Assembly: GCF_026262505.1 (NCBI RefSeq)
Contig: NC_067206.1
Coordinates: 9,668,268-9,732,267 of the forward strand
DNA length: 64,000 nt
From: Trichomonas vaginalis G3
Lineage: Eukaryota > Parabasalia > Trichomonadida > Trichomonadidae
Direction of reading: 5' to 3'
The notes below the pieces were generated by a model. That model had not been told where the DNA came from and did not search any database. It worked only from the letters and a program-made list of their open reading frames with translations. A program made the translations under genes and the position numbers. Every line of letters starts with the position of its first letter. Within the stretch, counting starts at the first letter, position 1. Below are positions 1-10,371 of the stretch, piece after piece.

Positions 1-2
1 AG

Positions 3-71
3 ACTGCATTAACAGGAGCACACACTAAGGCTGTATGTTGTGAAAATGGATGTTGTATGCCATTTATTTAA
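3..71 (+). pseudogene. Polinton A DNA polymerase B, C-terminal tail (partial at window edge)
   Basis: The first 23 codons read the same Cys-rich ending (VCCENGCCMPFI) found at the end of the PolB region of copy B (47518). Only this tail is in the window, so nothing can be said about the rest of this polymerase. It fixes the gene order PolB then integrase on the plus strand, which is the reverse complement of copy B. The intergenic stretch up to the integrase start at 219 also has its counterpart in B. Confidence 0.8.
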
Positions 72-1109
72 TACAATTTAAAATTTTATTCTTAATGAAA
101 TGCCACAGAAGAGACAAAAGGAACCGTTAATGATGGGATTCAATATGTAAATAATGGTTTTGATACTATGATTCAAAGAGGTGGGCACCCTTAAAACATT
201 GATTTTATTTTTATATAAATGGATAACGTAGATTTAAAAATTTTAATTGCTGATTTAGTATTTAATCAAAATTTTCTTGATTATTATGATTTAAAAGCAT
301 ATCTCCAAAAATATGATAACAATATAACGGGTGATGATATGGAATATTATTATTCATATTATAAAAATGAAGTTTTGAAATATCATGATAGAATATAGAT
401 CCGTATTTTTCCCAAGTGAGCGGGGTATCTCCAATCCCAGCCCTATCGTCCTCCCAGTGTCAGTTTTCAATATAAAATCCAAAATTTTTTTTGAAAATAA
501 AAATTTCGAGAAATTTTTCTGATTTTTTTTCTTTGATTTTAATAATTCAAAATAAATTTGGGAGTAAAAAAACACTATTTAATGAAATTCATATGAGTGA
601 ATGTGGATAAATACTCTCAAAACATACAATTTATCTATTTTTTCTTTATATTATCAACTAATTAGTGATAATTTTTTTTGGATCAGATTTTTTTTCATTA
701 AAAACATAATATATAACACAACAATGATGCACACATACGTATCTACACATCAAAATATAAAGCTTGTTTTGGTCTGGGCATCCCAACCCAAAATTCTTTA
801 AAAATTGAATAAAATTGAATACTTGGGGCTGGGATACCCATCCCAAACCGAATTGAATTTTTTGAATTAAAGAATATATTTATGTATTTATAATATACAT
901 GTGATGTCTATAAAAAATACTAAATTCTAAAAAAAATTCAATTTATTCAAAACGTATACTAAGTGATCACTTCATTAGTAGGATCAGCAATCCTACTAAA
1001 TGGTGAGAACGCCACTAACTAAAAAGGGAGTCCTTGGAGCTCTTGATCTCTTGTCAGTAGAGTTCATAATGAGGCATGGCATCTACTGATTAGAGATCAG
1101 AGCAATCCT

Positions 1110-1412
1110 ACCTTACCTTCAGGAGCTACAAAGCTCCTAATCGTTACGAGAGGGAGCCTTGGAGCTCCTGAAGCTCATCAGCAGAGGCTATTTACCATTT
1201 GGGCCTCTTCTGATGAAAGATGCGAAACACGTCTACGAACCAGGAGCTTCAAAGCTTCTAATCCTTACTAAAGGGAGCTTTGGAGCTCCTGAGTCTCCAT
1301 CAACAGAGTCCCAGATGGTAAATGTCCTTTGCTGATGAAAGATGCGAAACACATCTACGAACCAGGAGCTCCAAAGCTCCTAATCCTTACGAAAGGGAGC
1401 TTTGGAGCTCCT
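1110..1412. repeat. Diverged ~118-bp tandem repeats with palindromic cores inside the transposon
   Basis: Three imperfect units each contain a palindromic pair such as AGGAGCT...AGCTCCT followed by GGGAGC(C/T)TTGGAGCTCCTG. The first two are separated by a longer hairpin with arms CATCA(G/A)CAGAG / CTCTTCTGATG-like and then a conserved block GATGAAAGATGCGAAACAC. The loop between the arms reads ATTTACCATTTGGG in one unit and its near reverse complement CCCAGATGGTAAAT in the next. Confidence 0.7.
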
Positions 1413-1433
1413 GAAACTCCTTTTACTATAAAA

Positions 1434-1876
1434 TAGGACAGTTTTCTTCTGAGGTTCTCATCAAATCTAAGACTTCAGAAGAAAGCTGTCCTATCAATGT
1501 ATACTTACACTCTCATGGACTACAAGTGTACAATTTTAAGGCAGAGATTATCCGAGGCCTCTCATCAAATGAGGGACCTCGGATAATCTCTACCTTAAGT
1601 AGTCAAATAACTTTTCTCACTATTTAGGAACAAAAGAACAAGAGTTGGAGTACTTTAAGGCAAGATTCTTCCGAAATCTCTCATCGAATGAGAGACTTCG
1701 GAAGGACCTTGCCAAATCCTTGAAAGCCAATATCCTTGGAACTGAGCTAGAACCAGGGAGAAGTAGCATACTATAGAGCACGATAGTAATCTCGGAAATG
1801 CTTATATCGCCCCAAGCACAATATTTAAGAAGTCTAACTCATATATACAAGAAGTCAGGCTGAATAGATATTGTGC
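1434..1876. repeat. Series of long hairpins inside the transposon
   Basis: Four separate inverted repeats follow one another: 1434-1493 (arms around TAGGACAG...CTGTCCTA), 1536-1598 (arms with GAGATTATCCGAGG / CCTCGGATAATCTC), 1652-1710 (GGCAAG...TTCCGAA / TTCGGAA...CTTGCC with CTCTCAT/ATGAGAG near the loop) and 1816-1876 (GCACAATAT / ATATTGTGC). Two further ones lie upstream at 977-997 and about 1040-1101. Loops are short and often TCATCAAAT-like. Arms carry mismatches, but pairing is far beyond chance. Confidence 0.75.
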
Positions 1877-3376
1877 ATATGGTTTGCAGAACTCTCATGA
1901 TATTTAAAATTCATGTTATCCCAAAAAGGTGACACTTTGGGTGTATCGTCCATCCCAGGGATGCAAAAATCACATCACCTTGGATCTATATGATAGAATA
2001 ATTTCTAAAATTAAAGACAAAATTAAAAATAATGAATATACAAAGGAAAAAACGAAATCACAACTTAAACAGTTGAAAGATTTCAAAAATAAAGTATTAA
2101 CAGAAGAAGATATTGATGGATTATATAATTTATATAATCCTGAGCCGCAAAAGCCAAAGGAACAAAAACAAAAGGTGCAAAACACCCAGGTCCTTCAGAC
2201 CATAAATGAAGCACAAGCTTTAATTTATGATTCATTAATTAAACCATATTCAGCCCGACTTTTAAATGAAGATCAACTTTTGGAATTCATCCTTCAACAT
2301 AAACTCGAAGCGGGAAAGTATATCAAACCTTTATATACAGCATATTTAAAACAAATGAATAGAATACATCCAGAATTAATGAAGGAAGGAATGAAATCCA
2401 AAATCAAAGCAGATAAAATTAAACCACTTGCAACACCAAAACCTCCAACGACAGTACCTCCAACGACAGTACCGCCTCCTCCTTCAGTTAATCCTTCATC
2501 ATTCACTTTATTATATCCATTTCAAACATTAAAGAAGCAAAAAGATTTTAAAAGGATTTCAAGATATTAAATAAACCAATTGACCCGAAAATTCAACTGT
2601 TAAAGGAAAAATTTAGTCGCCCTTCATTTGCTCCATATCCATATTCATACGAAATCGATCATCTGGAATATTCAAAAGGAAAAGTTACTTATTTATTTGC
2701 CATTAACATTAACACTAGATATTTATATTGCATTCCGGTGAAAGGGAAAACAGAACAGGAAACAAGAAGAGCTATTCAATACTTACTAGATCATGAAAGA
2801 GTAGATAATATAAGGGGTGATGGTGATAAAGGATTTCAGGCAACTATGATTCATTATTTCCCACAAATTAATTTTTTCTTTTCATCCTCTCCATATACGT
2901 TTCATAATAAAATAGTTGATGCGGTAATGAGAACTCTTAGAGATGCGTTAGGGGTTAACGTCAGATATACTGGGATGGAAATCATGACTCCATCATACAA
3001 CAGTTAGTATATTATTATAATAATACATGGCATAGAACTATAAACATGAAACCAGTGGAAATGAAAAATGATATTTCAAAAGAATGGGAATATATTAGAA
3101 AGCAAATGGAAAGGTTGAATGATGTTAAACGTGAACAAATTAATTCGGGGCTCATGAATTTTAAACAAGGGAATAAAGTTTTGATTCATCTCGATTATGG
3201 AAAAACTGATAAATCAATGACAAAAAGAAGACGAAGATTTGACACAATAGCTGAATTTGTTAGATATATTAACGGTAATGCATTAGTTGAAGTTGACAAT
3301 AAATTAATAGAAATTCCGATTTATTTTATTACTCCATTATATTTAAATAATATTTAATTTTTTTATTTCGTAAGAA

Positions 3377-3709
3377 ATGAGTGACAACGAAGCAGCCAAG
3401 AGTCCTGACAATGAATATAAAAAGAAACTAAACAGAATTAAATCAAAAATATGCTATTGCAAAAAGAAGTCGCAATGCGGTGGGGTTGATGCCCATAAAA
3501 CTAAAGTAATTGAAAACGATAAAGAGAAGAAGGAAATAATTGAAAAATTAGAAACTTACCGTTCAATCCTTAAACTGAGTGAAGCAAAAATAAAAGAATT
3601 TAATAGAATAAATAAATTGATTGGAAGAGATGAATTTAATAAAGATGAATTTTTAAACTTATCCAAATTAATTTTTCAGTGCTACCATGTTACCATGCTA
3701 CCAGGTTAA
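3377..3709 (+). CDS. Small Polinton protein downstream of integrase (copy A)
   Basis: An ORF of 110 residues starting MSDNEAA, 20 bp after the integrase stop, preceded by the T-rich block typical of these elements. It is Lys/Glu rich and predicted to be mostly helical, with a short Cys-containing stretch (KICYCKKKSQCGG). The same protein follows the integrase in copy B (45597-45884), where it is a little shorter. In A the last codons run into the minisatellite array. Function unknown; no known family was recognised. Conservation in both copies at the same place says it is a true gene of the element. Confidence 0.6.
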   Translation: MSDNEAAKSPDNEYKKKLNRIKSKICYCKKKSQCGGVDAHKTKVIENDKEKKEIIEKLETYRSILKLSEAKIKEFNRINKLIGRDEFNKDEFLNLSKLIFQCYHVTMLPG

Positions 3710-4373
3710 TGAACTTCTCTGAAAAAATGAGACAACATGACATTTTGACAACAACACAGGAGGAAGCAGTTATGAATTATTTTGAAGAACTGAAGGTGCT
3801 ACCATGTTACCATGTGCTACCAGGTTAATGAACTTCTCTGAAAAAATGAGACAACATGACATTTTGACAACAACACAGGAGGAAGGCAGTTATGAATTAT
3901 TTTTGAAGAACTGAAGGTGCTACCATGTTACCATGTGCTACCAGGTTAATGAACTTCTCTGAAAAAATGAGACAACATGACATTTTGACAACAACACAGG
4001 AGGAAGGCAGTTATGAATTATTTTTGAAGAACTGAAGGTGCTACCATGTTACCATGTGCTACCAGGTTAATGAACTTCTCTGAAAAAATGAGACAACATG
4101 ACATTTTGACAACAACACAGGAGGAAGGCAGTTATGAATTATTTTTGAAGAACTGAAGGTGCTACCATGTTACCATGTGCTACCAGGTTAATGAACTTCT
4201 CTGAAAAAATGAGACAACATGACATTTTGACAACAACACAGGAGGAAGGCAGTTATGAATTATTTTTGAAGAACTGAAGGTGCTACCATGTTACCATGTG
4301 CTACCAGGTTAATGAACTTCTCTGAAAAAATGAGACAACATGACATTTTGACAACAACACAGGAGGAAGGCAA
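3677..4373 (+). repeat. Minisatellite array, forward orientation (copy A, left of primase-helicase)
   Basis: About six tandem copies of a unit of mostly 121 bp (first interval 119). The block GAACTTCTCTGAAAAAATGA recurs at 3711, 3830, 3951, 4072, 4193 and 4314. Each unit also holds GCTACCATGTTACCATG and CACAGGAGGAAGGCA. Copies are nearly identical, so the array is recent or homogenised. It is the mirror of the array at 6773-7233 and bounds the primase-helicase cassette. Confidence 0.97.
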
Positions 4374-4393
4374 AAATAAATTCAAATCATACT

Positions 4394-6701
4394 TTATAGA
4401 GCTTCATTTACAGGTATTTCATCGTCAGTAAATGAATCCTCATTATCGTTTGGTTCAACCTGTTTATATAATCCTTTCATTTCTTCTTTCAAAACATAAC
4501 ACCATGTTTGTTTATCGTCTATTCTTCTATGTTTCCTATCACATTTATCCTTAATGCTCATTTGAAAGTTTTTGTCTTTCATGTCTGATGGTTTGCTGAA
4601 TAGAGCATTTTTACACGTCATACCTGCACACAATTCATCATAATGTGTATTTATCCATACATCTAAAGGATTTGTTGATAATTCAATTAAATCTTGTTTG
4701 GCTTCAGTCATCGGTATGATTCGTACATTAAATGATGAAAGGTCATATTGCATAAAATACGTCAGCAAATTATCATAAAATTCCTTTGTGCATGAATCCA
4801 TCAAATTCTTGAAGTAATCAAATTGACCCTTGAATTTACCATTAACTCTTAAAACTACGTATCTTCTGTCTCCAACTTCAATTTTGACAGGGTAGACGTT
4901 GTTAGTTACGAAAATGAAATTGGCAACATTCTGAGCAGTTCTTCTGGGTTGATTCTTTTCATTAATTCTAATCTCATTATCCGTAATAATTGATTTCAAA
5001 GCGTTGAAGTTTGCGAGTCTATCTTCACCCACATTCTTGAGTTCATTAAGTACTAAAAACATTTTATTCTCAACCACCGAATTGAAATTACCCGTTAGCT
5101 CACTTATTTCGGTAATGTTTTTACATGAATAACCAGCGAGGAGTTCAGAAATAATGTCTGTAAATCTGTTTTTACCTGTTCCCTGAAGTCCTTTCAAAAT
5201 AATTGCTGTTTCATTCTTGACTCCAGGATGTTGAATCATTGATGCAATCCAGCCGAGTAGGTATTTATACACTTCATCGTTATTATCACAAATGGCTTCT
5301 TTAATGAAATTCATAAACATCTCAATTTTTGAGTAATCTGGTTTTTCGAGAACGTTGTATTTATAACCTTGAAACGTTGAGAAAACATCTGGGGAATCAG
5401 ATTTAAAGCAAACACCCTTAACAGTTAATGAGGATAATTGATTTAGTAGTACGTCCCATGCTGTTATTGTTTTACCTTCTTCTTTAAATAATTTAATCAT
5501 TTTGAGTGACTCTTTCATGTTTGATTGAAGAACGAATGATATTTGATTCATTTTGTCGTGTATGTTGTAATCTTTCTGAATGAAGTATTTGTTTCCATAA
5601 TCTACAAAACGGATTACACGTGATAAATCCTCAATTACTTCAGAACTGTTTTTATACTGTGATTTTCAGCCTTGCGTCTAATATCTGTTATCAAAACGAG
5701 TCATCAAGTTTGATATCAAATGTTATTTTTGGCTTACGTAATAAAGGTAAAACATATTCATCATAATATTCCTTTTGATAAAGTTTTAGAATCTTCACTA
5801 AAACAAATGGAGAAGTCATTAAATGTGCATATCTACTACGTGCTTTTTCAAAATTACTTTTTGCATTTTCATTTAAATTGCAGAAGTTATAAACGTTATT
5901 ATCGTATGCTTCATTAATTAAATGATTAGGTAACGAATTAATAGCTTGAAACAGTGTGAATAATGTAACTTCTTTTTCCAAATTCATGTTTCCACCGTCA
6001 TTATGTACTTCAAAATCACTGATGCCATCAACTATGCTTTGAGCTAGTTTATCGTCAATGTTTACATCTTTGTTTTCATTCATGATAGTCTTTATTTCTT
6101 CGCTCTTCTGTTCAACTCTTACCTTAATATTCAATTCATTTAATATATCATTTACTGTTCTAGTTAATGTTGAATCGTAACTTCCACGAATGAATGGTAT
6201 GTATTGATTGGTTCTGTTGCATTCTTGCGAACTCTTGAATCAGCCATAACCACTAAAAACGCTTTGAATCATCAATAGAATCATTATGTCAAATATCATA
6301 ATCATTGCAGGAATAACATTTAATCATTCTGTTCGAAACTGCATAGAAGAAATTAGTGTGCAATAAATGTGAAGACCTCCTGAAGCGGTTTTAACGATAA
6401 CATCTTTATCCGAAAGTTTGATAAAATATCTTTTCTAACTGTTTCTTTAAGTTCATCATTGTACGATTTATTGATATTCAACATCTATAATCGTTAAATT
6501 TGATATTTATTTACTAATAAAGCTTACCAGTTTCCTTCCTCTTCCTCCATCATGTTTGAGGTAGTTGTGTAAATCAATCTTGTTTTCACCAATTCTTTCG
6601 TTGAGGGTTTTAGTTTCTGCCACAACTAATTCCTCAGCTAATGAATCAATAACTTTTTCATCAGAAACGATATAGTTGCTGTTGTTTTTTGTTGCTGTCA
6701 T
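4394..6701 (-). pseudogene. Polinton A primase-helicase (AEP/D5-like) cassette
   Basis: The 3' half is a long open frame (4394-5551) with a P-loop (GLQGTGKNRF), a Walker-B-like FLVLNELKN and a sensor-like FIFVTNN, as in superfamily 3/D5-type helicases of nucleocytoplasmic DNA viruses and phages. The 5' half corresponds to a primase-polymerase-like region better seen in copy B (VKTASGGLHIYC, YDIDIMTS, FIRGSYDS). A short N-terminal block, MTATKNNSN..., ends at 6701. The upstream region holds the T-rich promoter-like block. This is a fossil with several breaks in its 5' half. It points left here, opposite to its direction in copy B relative to the integrase. Confidence 0.8.
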
Positions 6702-6772
6702 TTATATAGGAATAAAAAAATAAAAATAATTTTAAAACTAACTTTATTTTTGGACTGCATCATATTTCCAGG

Positions 6773-7233
6773 ACTGTTGTCAAAATGTCATGTTGTCTCA
6801 TTTTTTCAGAGAAGTTCATTAACCTGGTAGCACATGGTAACATGGTAGCACCTTCAGTTCTTCAAAAATAATTCATAACTGCCTTCCTCCTGTGTTGTTG
6901 TCAAAATGTCATGTTGTCTCATTTTTTCAGAGAAGTTCATTAACCTGGTAGCACATGGTAACATGGTAGCACCTTCAGTTCTTCAAAAATAATTCATAAC
7001 TGCCTTCCTCCTGTGTTGTTGTCAAAATGTCATGTTGTCTCATTTTTTCAGAGAAGTTCATTAACCTGGTAGCACATGGTAACATGGTAGCACCTTCAGT
7101 TCTTCAAAAATAATTCATAACTGCCTTCCTCCTGTGTTGTTGTCAAAATGTCATGTTGTCTCATTTTTTCAGAGAAGTTCATTAACCTGGTAGCACATGG
7201 TAACATGGTAGCACCTTCAGTTCTTCAAAAATA
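6773..7233 (-). repeat. Minisatellite array, reverse orientation (copy A, right of primase-helicase)
   Basis: About four copies of the same 121-bp unit as at 3677-4373 but reverse complemented (AGAGAAGTTCATTAACCTGG recurs every 121 bp). With the left array it forms a long inverted repeat around the primase-helicase gene, the arrangement that lets recombination flip the segment between. Confidence 0.97.
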
Positions 7234-7380
7234 ATTAATTATTGAATAACCTAAAAACATTAACGTAAACATTTATTTCTGCAGTTCATCCATTACTTCA
7301 TTACCTAATTAATTACAAACATAAAATATATTTAGTTCATTCGGTAAGCCTAAACCATTTGGGTCAAGTCTCAAGCACAT

Positions 7381-8445
7381 TCAATGAACGCGGTACCATG
7401 CGAATACAGTCACAAATGGTGGCATATAATCTTTACCCGAGCCTGTTGGATTTGTTGTGAAAGTGTGTGAATGATTACCCGCGGTTCCACAGAAAATACC
7501 TGTGCTTGAATCTACTGGGTCAGTTGTGATATCATATCTATTCATTCCCTGTCTATCCGAACCTGCTGCAAGATTTATATAACCTCTTTTTGTTATTGAA
7601 TGTGAATGATTACCTGTTGTGTTTGTAGTTCCTGTATGAGTGTGCGGTGGAAGGTTTACTTCTTTAATTTTCTTCGAACCTCCTGTTTGCTTTGAATATC
7701 TAGCACAGTATAAGAATTTATCTACAATCTGCTTCCACATACCAAAACCTAAAACTGTTGATGGATTTGTTGAGTTCATTGATGTATAAATAGAACCAAC
7801 AGGATATAATGTTTGAAGTATTTCATTTTTCATGCTTGTAATCACATCATTTACTTCCGACTTCTTTGCATAATTTTCATCTACATAAGTTTTATCCGCT
7901 TTAAGGTCTAAACATCCTGAAACCCATTCTGTATCAGCTTTAACTTTAAAAGTCTCAAATGTCCATTCATGATACCATTCAACCTTTTCTTTAATTTCAT
8001 TATCTTTTTCATCAACATAAACCAAATTTGCCTTCTTATTTAACTCACTATCCACATATGTTTTATCCGCCTTCTTCATTATGTCATTTAGGAAACCTTC
8101 TATGAATTCCTCATTTAAATTAAATCTTCCAATCTTCAAAACTTTAGGAAATGCATTTAATGCGTAATATCTCTGTTCTTCTGGTGGAATTGATGTTATA
8201 TCATCCGTTATACCTTTAATTTTAGAATTCATAAATAAAATTTCTTTTATATTTGATATCACTGCACCACCTTTGCAAACGAATTCAAAACGGTCATTTT
8301 TCAATACTATCTCCAAATCTCCATATTTCAACCTTTGCGTTTGTTCTGCCGTCTTTGAATTATATGCATATATGGCGTATGTAATGGTCTGAGGGACCTG
8401 GGTGTTTTGTGCCTTAAGTTGTTGTGGTTGCTGTTGTTTAATCAT
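7381..8445 (-). CDS. Fibre protein with phage tail-collar-like tip (copy A)
   Basis: An open frame of 354 residues. The N-terminal third is unremarkable. The middle has phage-fibre-like repeats (KADKTYVD, KKANLVYVD, KADTEWVS, LKADKTYVD). The C-terminal third resembles the receptor-binding tips of bacteriophage fibres (tail-collar / T4 gp10 C-terminal type): LYPVGSIYTSMNSTNPS, MWKQIVDKFL, LPPHTHT, NHSHS, NHSHT and a final MPPFVTVFAWYR. The HxH motifs are the metal-binding type seen in T4 short-tail-fibre-like tips. Such a domain on a eukaryotic capsid element suggests a trimeric spike or fibre for attachment. The N-terminus would then hold it in the capsid; that is inference. Start chosen at the ATG after a TTTATTTTTAAA block. 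Confidence 0.85.
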   Translation of the reverse strand: MIKQQQPQQLKAQNTQVPQTITYAIYAYNSKTAEQTQRLKYGDLEIVLKNDRFEFVCKGGAVISNIKEILFMNSKIKGITDDITSIPPEEQRYYALNAFPKVLKIGRFNLNEEFIEGFLNDIMKKADKTYVDSELNKKANLVYVDEKDNEIKEKVEWYHEWTFETFKVKADTEWVSGCLDLKADKTYVDENYAKKSEVNDVITSMKNEILQTLYPVGSIYTSMNSTNPSTVLGFGMWKQIVDKFLYCARYSKQTGGSKKIKEVNLPPHTHTGTTNTTGNHSHSITKRGYINLAAGSDRQGMNRYDITTDPVDSSTGIFCGTAGNHSHTFTTNPTGSGKDYMPPFVTVFAWYRVH

Positions 8446-8469
8446 TTATTATGATTTAAAAATAAATAT

Positions 8470-9178
8470 TTAATCTGTTATCTCATCACCTATTTTTTCT
8501 ATTTGAAATTGCCATAATATTTCATTCATGAATTCTAAATCACAATCAAATAGGTCAGTTATTCTAAATTTAATATTTGATAAATCTTTTGAATGAAGAA
8601 TAAATGAATTCCCGGATAATTGAAACGGATATGATAAAGAAAATGTGTTTAAGTTGATGGATAAAATGTTTTGTATTGATGGGTAAGAGTTAGGGTCTAA
8701 TGTTTGATGTGAAAATCTCATTGGGGTATTAACTTTATCACATTTGATTAAAATGAAATTGGAACCAGTGTCAGAATACAAAACATCCCCAACATCTTTT
8801 TCAAAATTTAATATTCCAACAATGAACGAAGATGAGGAGTACAAAATTTAATTTTCAGCGGAAATTTAATAAGGTTATTTATTTCATCAAGTTCAAAAAG
8901 TTTATCAGGTTTTGATTTAAAATTTTCTTCATACCATACGATAAATGATTCATTTAAATAACTTAAAATCATGTTAATATCCCATTTCGCTATCACATTA
9001 TTTATATACATATCATACGTTTTTTCAAGTCATCTTTAATAAATGATATATAATCTGAAGGGTCTAAAAGAATGGGATTAAATTTACCACTCACAGAAAC
9101 GAGAGTAACATTATAAATTCCGCTAACTGTTAAATTTAATTCACAGCTATTATTCGAAATAATATTGATAATTGACAT
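8470..9178 (-). pseudogene. Virion-like gene region next to the fibre (copy A), minor capsid candidate
   Basis: A minus-strand coding region ending 24 bp from the fibre start. It reads as a beta-rich protein of roughly 235 residues with stretches such as FSLSYPFQLSGNSFIL and FMNEILWQFQIEKI. Position between fibre and other structural genes, and beta-rich texture, make a minor capsid (penton-like) role possible, but no family is recognised with confidence. A matching region exists in copy B at 38556-39281. Fossil with about two breaks. Confidence 0.5.
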
Positions 9179-9196
9179 TTTTATTACGATTAAAGT

Positions 9197-9673
9197 ATGG
9201 TAAAGCGTTATTTTCCAGTGATAAATAAAACTAGAATAAGATTACCTCAAGAATTCATAAATTCAACGAATAAGAAATTCATTCATGTTATAAATTTTAG
9301 TGTTTTCAGAAAATATGAGTCAATGTCATATTCATCAACAGGTTATATTTCACTTCATTCAAATTTAGTTCAATCAAACCCATATAATGACCATTTCATA
9401 AGATTTTCAAGATGGTATTAAAATGTAATTGATAGATTAAAATATGAACAGATTGACAATATCGAATTTTTGGAATTTTGGTTTAAATATCCGATGGAAA
9501 AAGATTGAAGTTAAAGATAAAGCTGATACTATACAAAAACAATTACAATGACCGATCCGGATAGTGGGGAACAAAAAGAAATAAAACAAACGATAGAAAC
9601 TGGTGAAAGGTCAATTATTATTGATTATGATTCAAAGGATTATTATTCGATAATGTTAATGCTTGAATATTAA
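9197..9673 (+). pseudogene. Unknown Polinton gene region (copy A), plus strand
   Basis: A plus-strand coding region starting MVKRYFPVINKTRIRLPQEF just 18 bp from the divergent minus-strand gene, so the two probably share a promoter region. The first part is open to 9421; further coding text follows to a stop at 9671-9673, which overlaps the stop of the converging gene. The product is not recognised; a reverse-oriented relic lies in copy B around 38080-38540. About two breaks. Confidence 0.45.
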
Positions 9674-10338
9674 ATAGCCTTAACAAAGAATTTTTCAAGT
9701 GATATTTTATATTCATCAACTATTTTATTATAAATATCATTATATGTTAAATGAAGTTCAGTTGTTGTTCCGTTCTTTGATATCTTAATTGTGCTAATAT
9801 CCTTTATAGGATTTATTTTTGCAACTGTTCCGCAGCATGAAACCTCATCATCTATGAAAAATGAATCTTAACGTCTGAATCTTGAACATCACAAAGAATG
9901 GCGATAATGTGAATTAATGATTCATAAGGTAAAATAATTAAACCGGATTGATCAATTAAATTTATTATTGAATCATAATTATCAGTTATTATATCACGGT
10001 AAATTTTCATTAATTCAGAATTAATGTCTATTTTATATGGGTTCTCGATGTTTGATGAAAGAGGCGGGGGTATGTTGGATAAGTGGGAATTTCAACAGGT
10101 TCTTACCGGGTTCAGATAAAATGATTGGGTCTCCATTCTCATGGTTTTCTTCATTCTCCTCATTCTTCGGTAAGTCACGAGTTAATAAATTTGGTTGAGT
10201 TGCTGACCTTGTTAATTCAGGGCTAACATTAACTTTAACATTTTGAATAATTCGTGATTTATCATCATTTACGTTATAACCAACCGTAATCTCTGCTTTT
10301 GCGTTAGTGTTCTTTTGACTAGTGAAACGTCTTCTCAT
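9671..10338 (-). pseudogene. Unknown Polinton gene region (copy A), basic N-terminus
   Basis: A minus-strand region whose first 101 residues are open (10033-10338): a basic, Asn/Thr-rich start (MRRRFTSQKN), then an acidic low-complexity patch (NEENEENHENGD). The rest reads as a hydrophobic, helix-rich protein to a stop at 9671. The start has the usual TTTATTCG...TAAATG context. A homologous relic is at 37342-38045 in copy B. Function unknown; a virion-associated role is possible from position among structural genes. About two breaks. Confidence 0.45.
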
Positions 10339-10371
10339 TTATAATCGAATAAAAAAAATATATTTAAACTT

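Larger units (their letters stand above)
396..1989. mobile_element. 1.6-kb non-autonomous DNA transposon (MULE-like) full of hairpins
   Basis: The Polinton integrase text stops at 395 and resumes at 1990. An 11-bp target duplication, ATGATAGAATA, lies at 385-395 and again at 1990-2000, while copy B has the site once and empty. The insert begins TAGATCC and ends GGATCTA(T), a short terminal inverted repeat. An 11-bp duplication fits Mutator-like elements, which make 9-11 bp ones, but the terminal repeat is very short for that group. No long ORF is present, so it is non-autonomous. The interior from about 970 on is a chain of palindromes and near-repeats. The family name is inference; boundaries and duplication are directly visible. 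Confidence 0.75.
219..3357 (+). pseudogene. Polinton A integrase gene, split by a DNA transposon
   Basis: Retroviral-type (rve) integrase of the Polinton class. A long charged N-terminal region and a Pro-rich linker (PPTTVPP repeats, about 2440-2500) precede the catalytic core, where ESDHLEYSKG-like text, a GDGDKGF motif and a HNKIVDAVMRTLRDA-like motif can be recognised. A basic C-terminal part (KSMTKRRRRFD) has the look of the small barrel domain that follows integrase cores. The gene start follows a TTTATTTTTA block and a TAAATG context shared by most genes of these elements. It is a fossil: a transposon occupies 396-1989 and about two further breaks are present. The copy in B (45904-47393) lacks the insertion. 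Confidence 0.85.

Noticed and set aside
601-846. Short frames on both strands in the left part of the transposon
   Set aside because: Low-complexity Phe/Ile/Tyr-rich text in AT-rich DNA, overlapping on both strands, with no start signal.
1215-1366. CTGATGA...GAAAC text resembling a hammerhead ribozyme core, present twice
   Set aside because: There is no helix II between the two core parts and no adequate stem III before the would-be cleavage site. Kept only as a curious repeat of the transposon.
1929-2570. A 213-codon frame starting MTLWVYRPSQ
   Set aside because: Its first codons lie in the transposon end and the rest is integrase text, so it is a chance junction product and not a gene start.
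3677-4373. Regular array as a possible CRISPR
   Set aside because: Units are fully repeated without unique spacers, 121 bp long, and occur in a eukaryotic element; it is a minisatellite.
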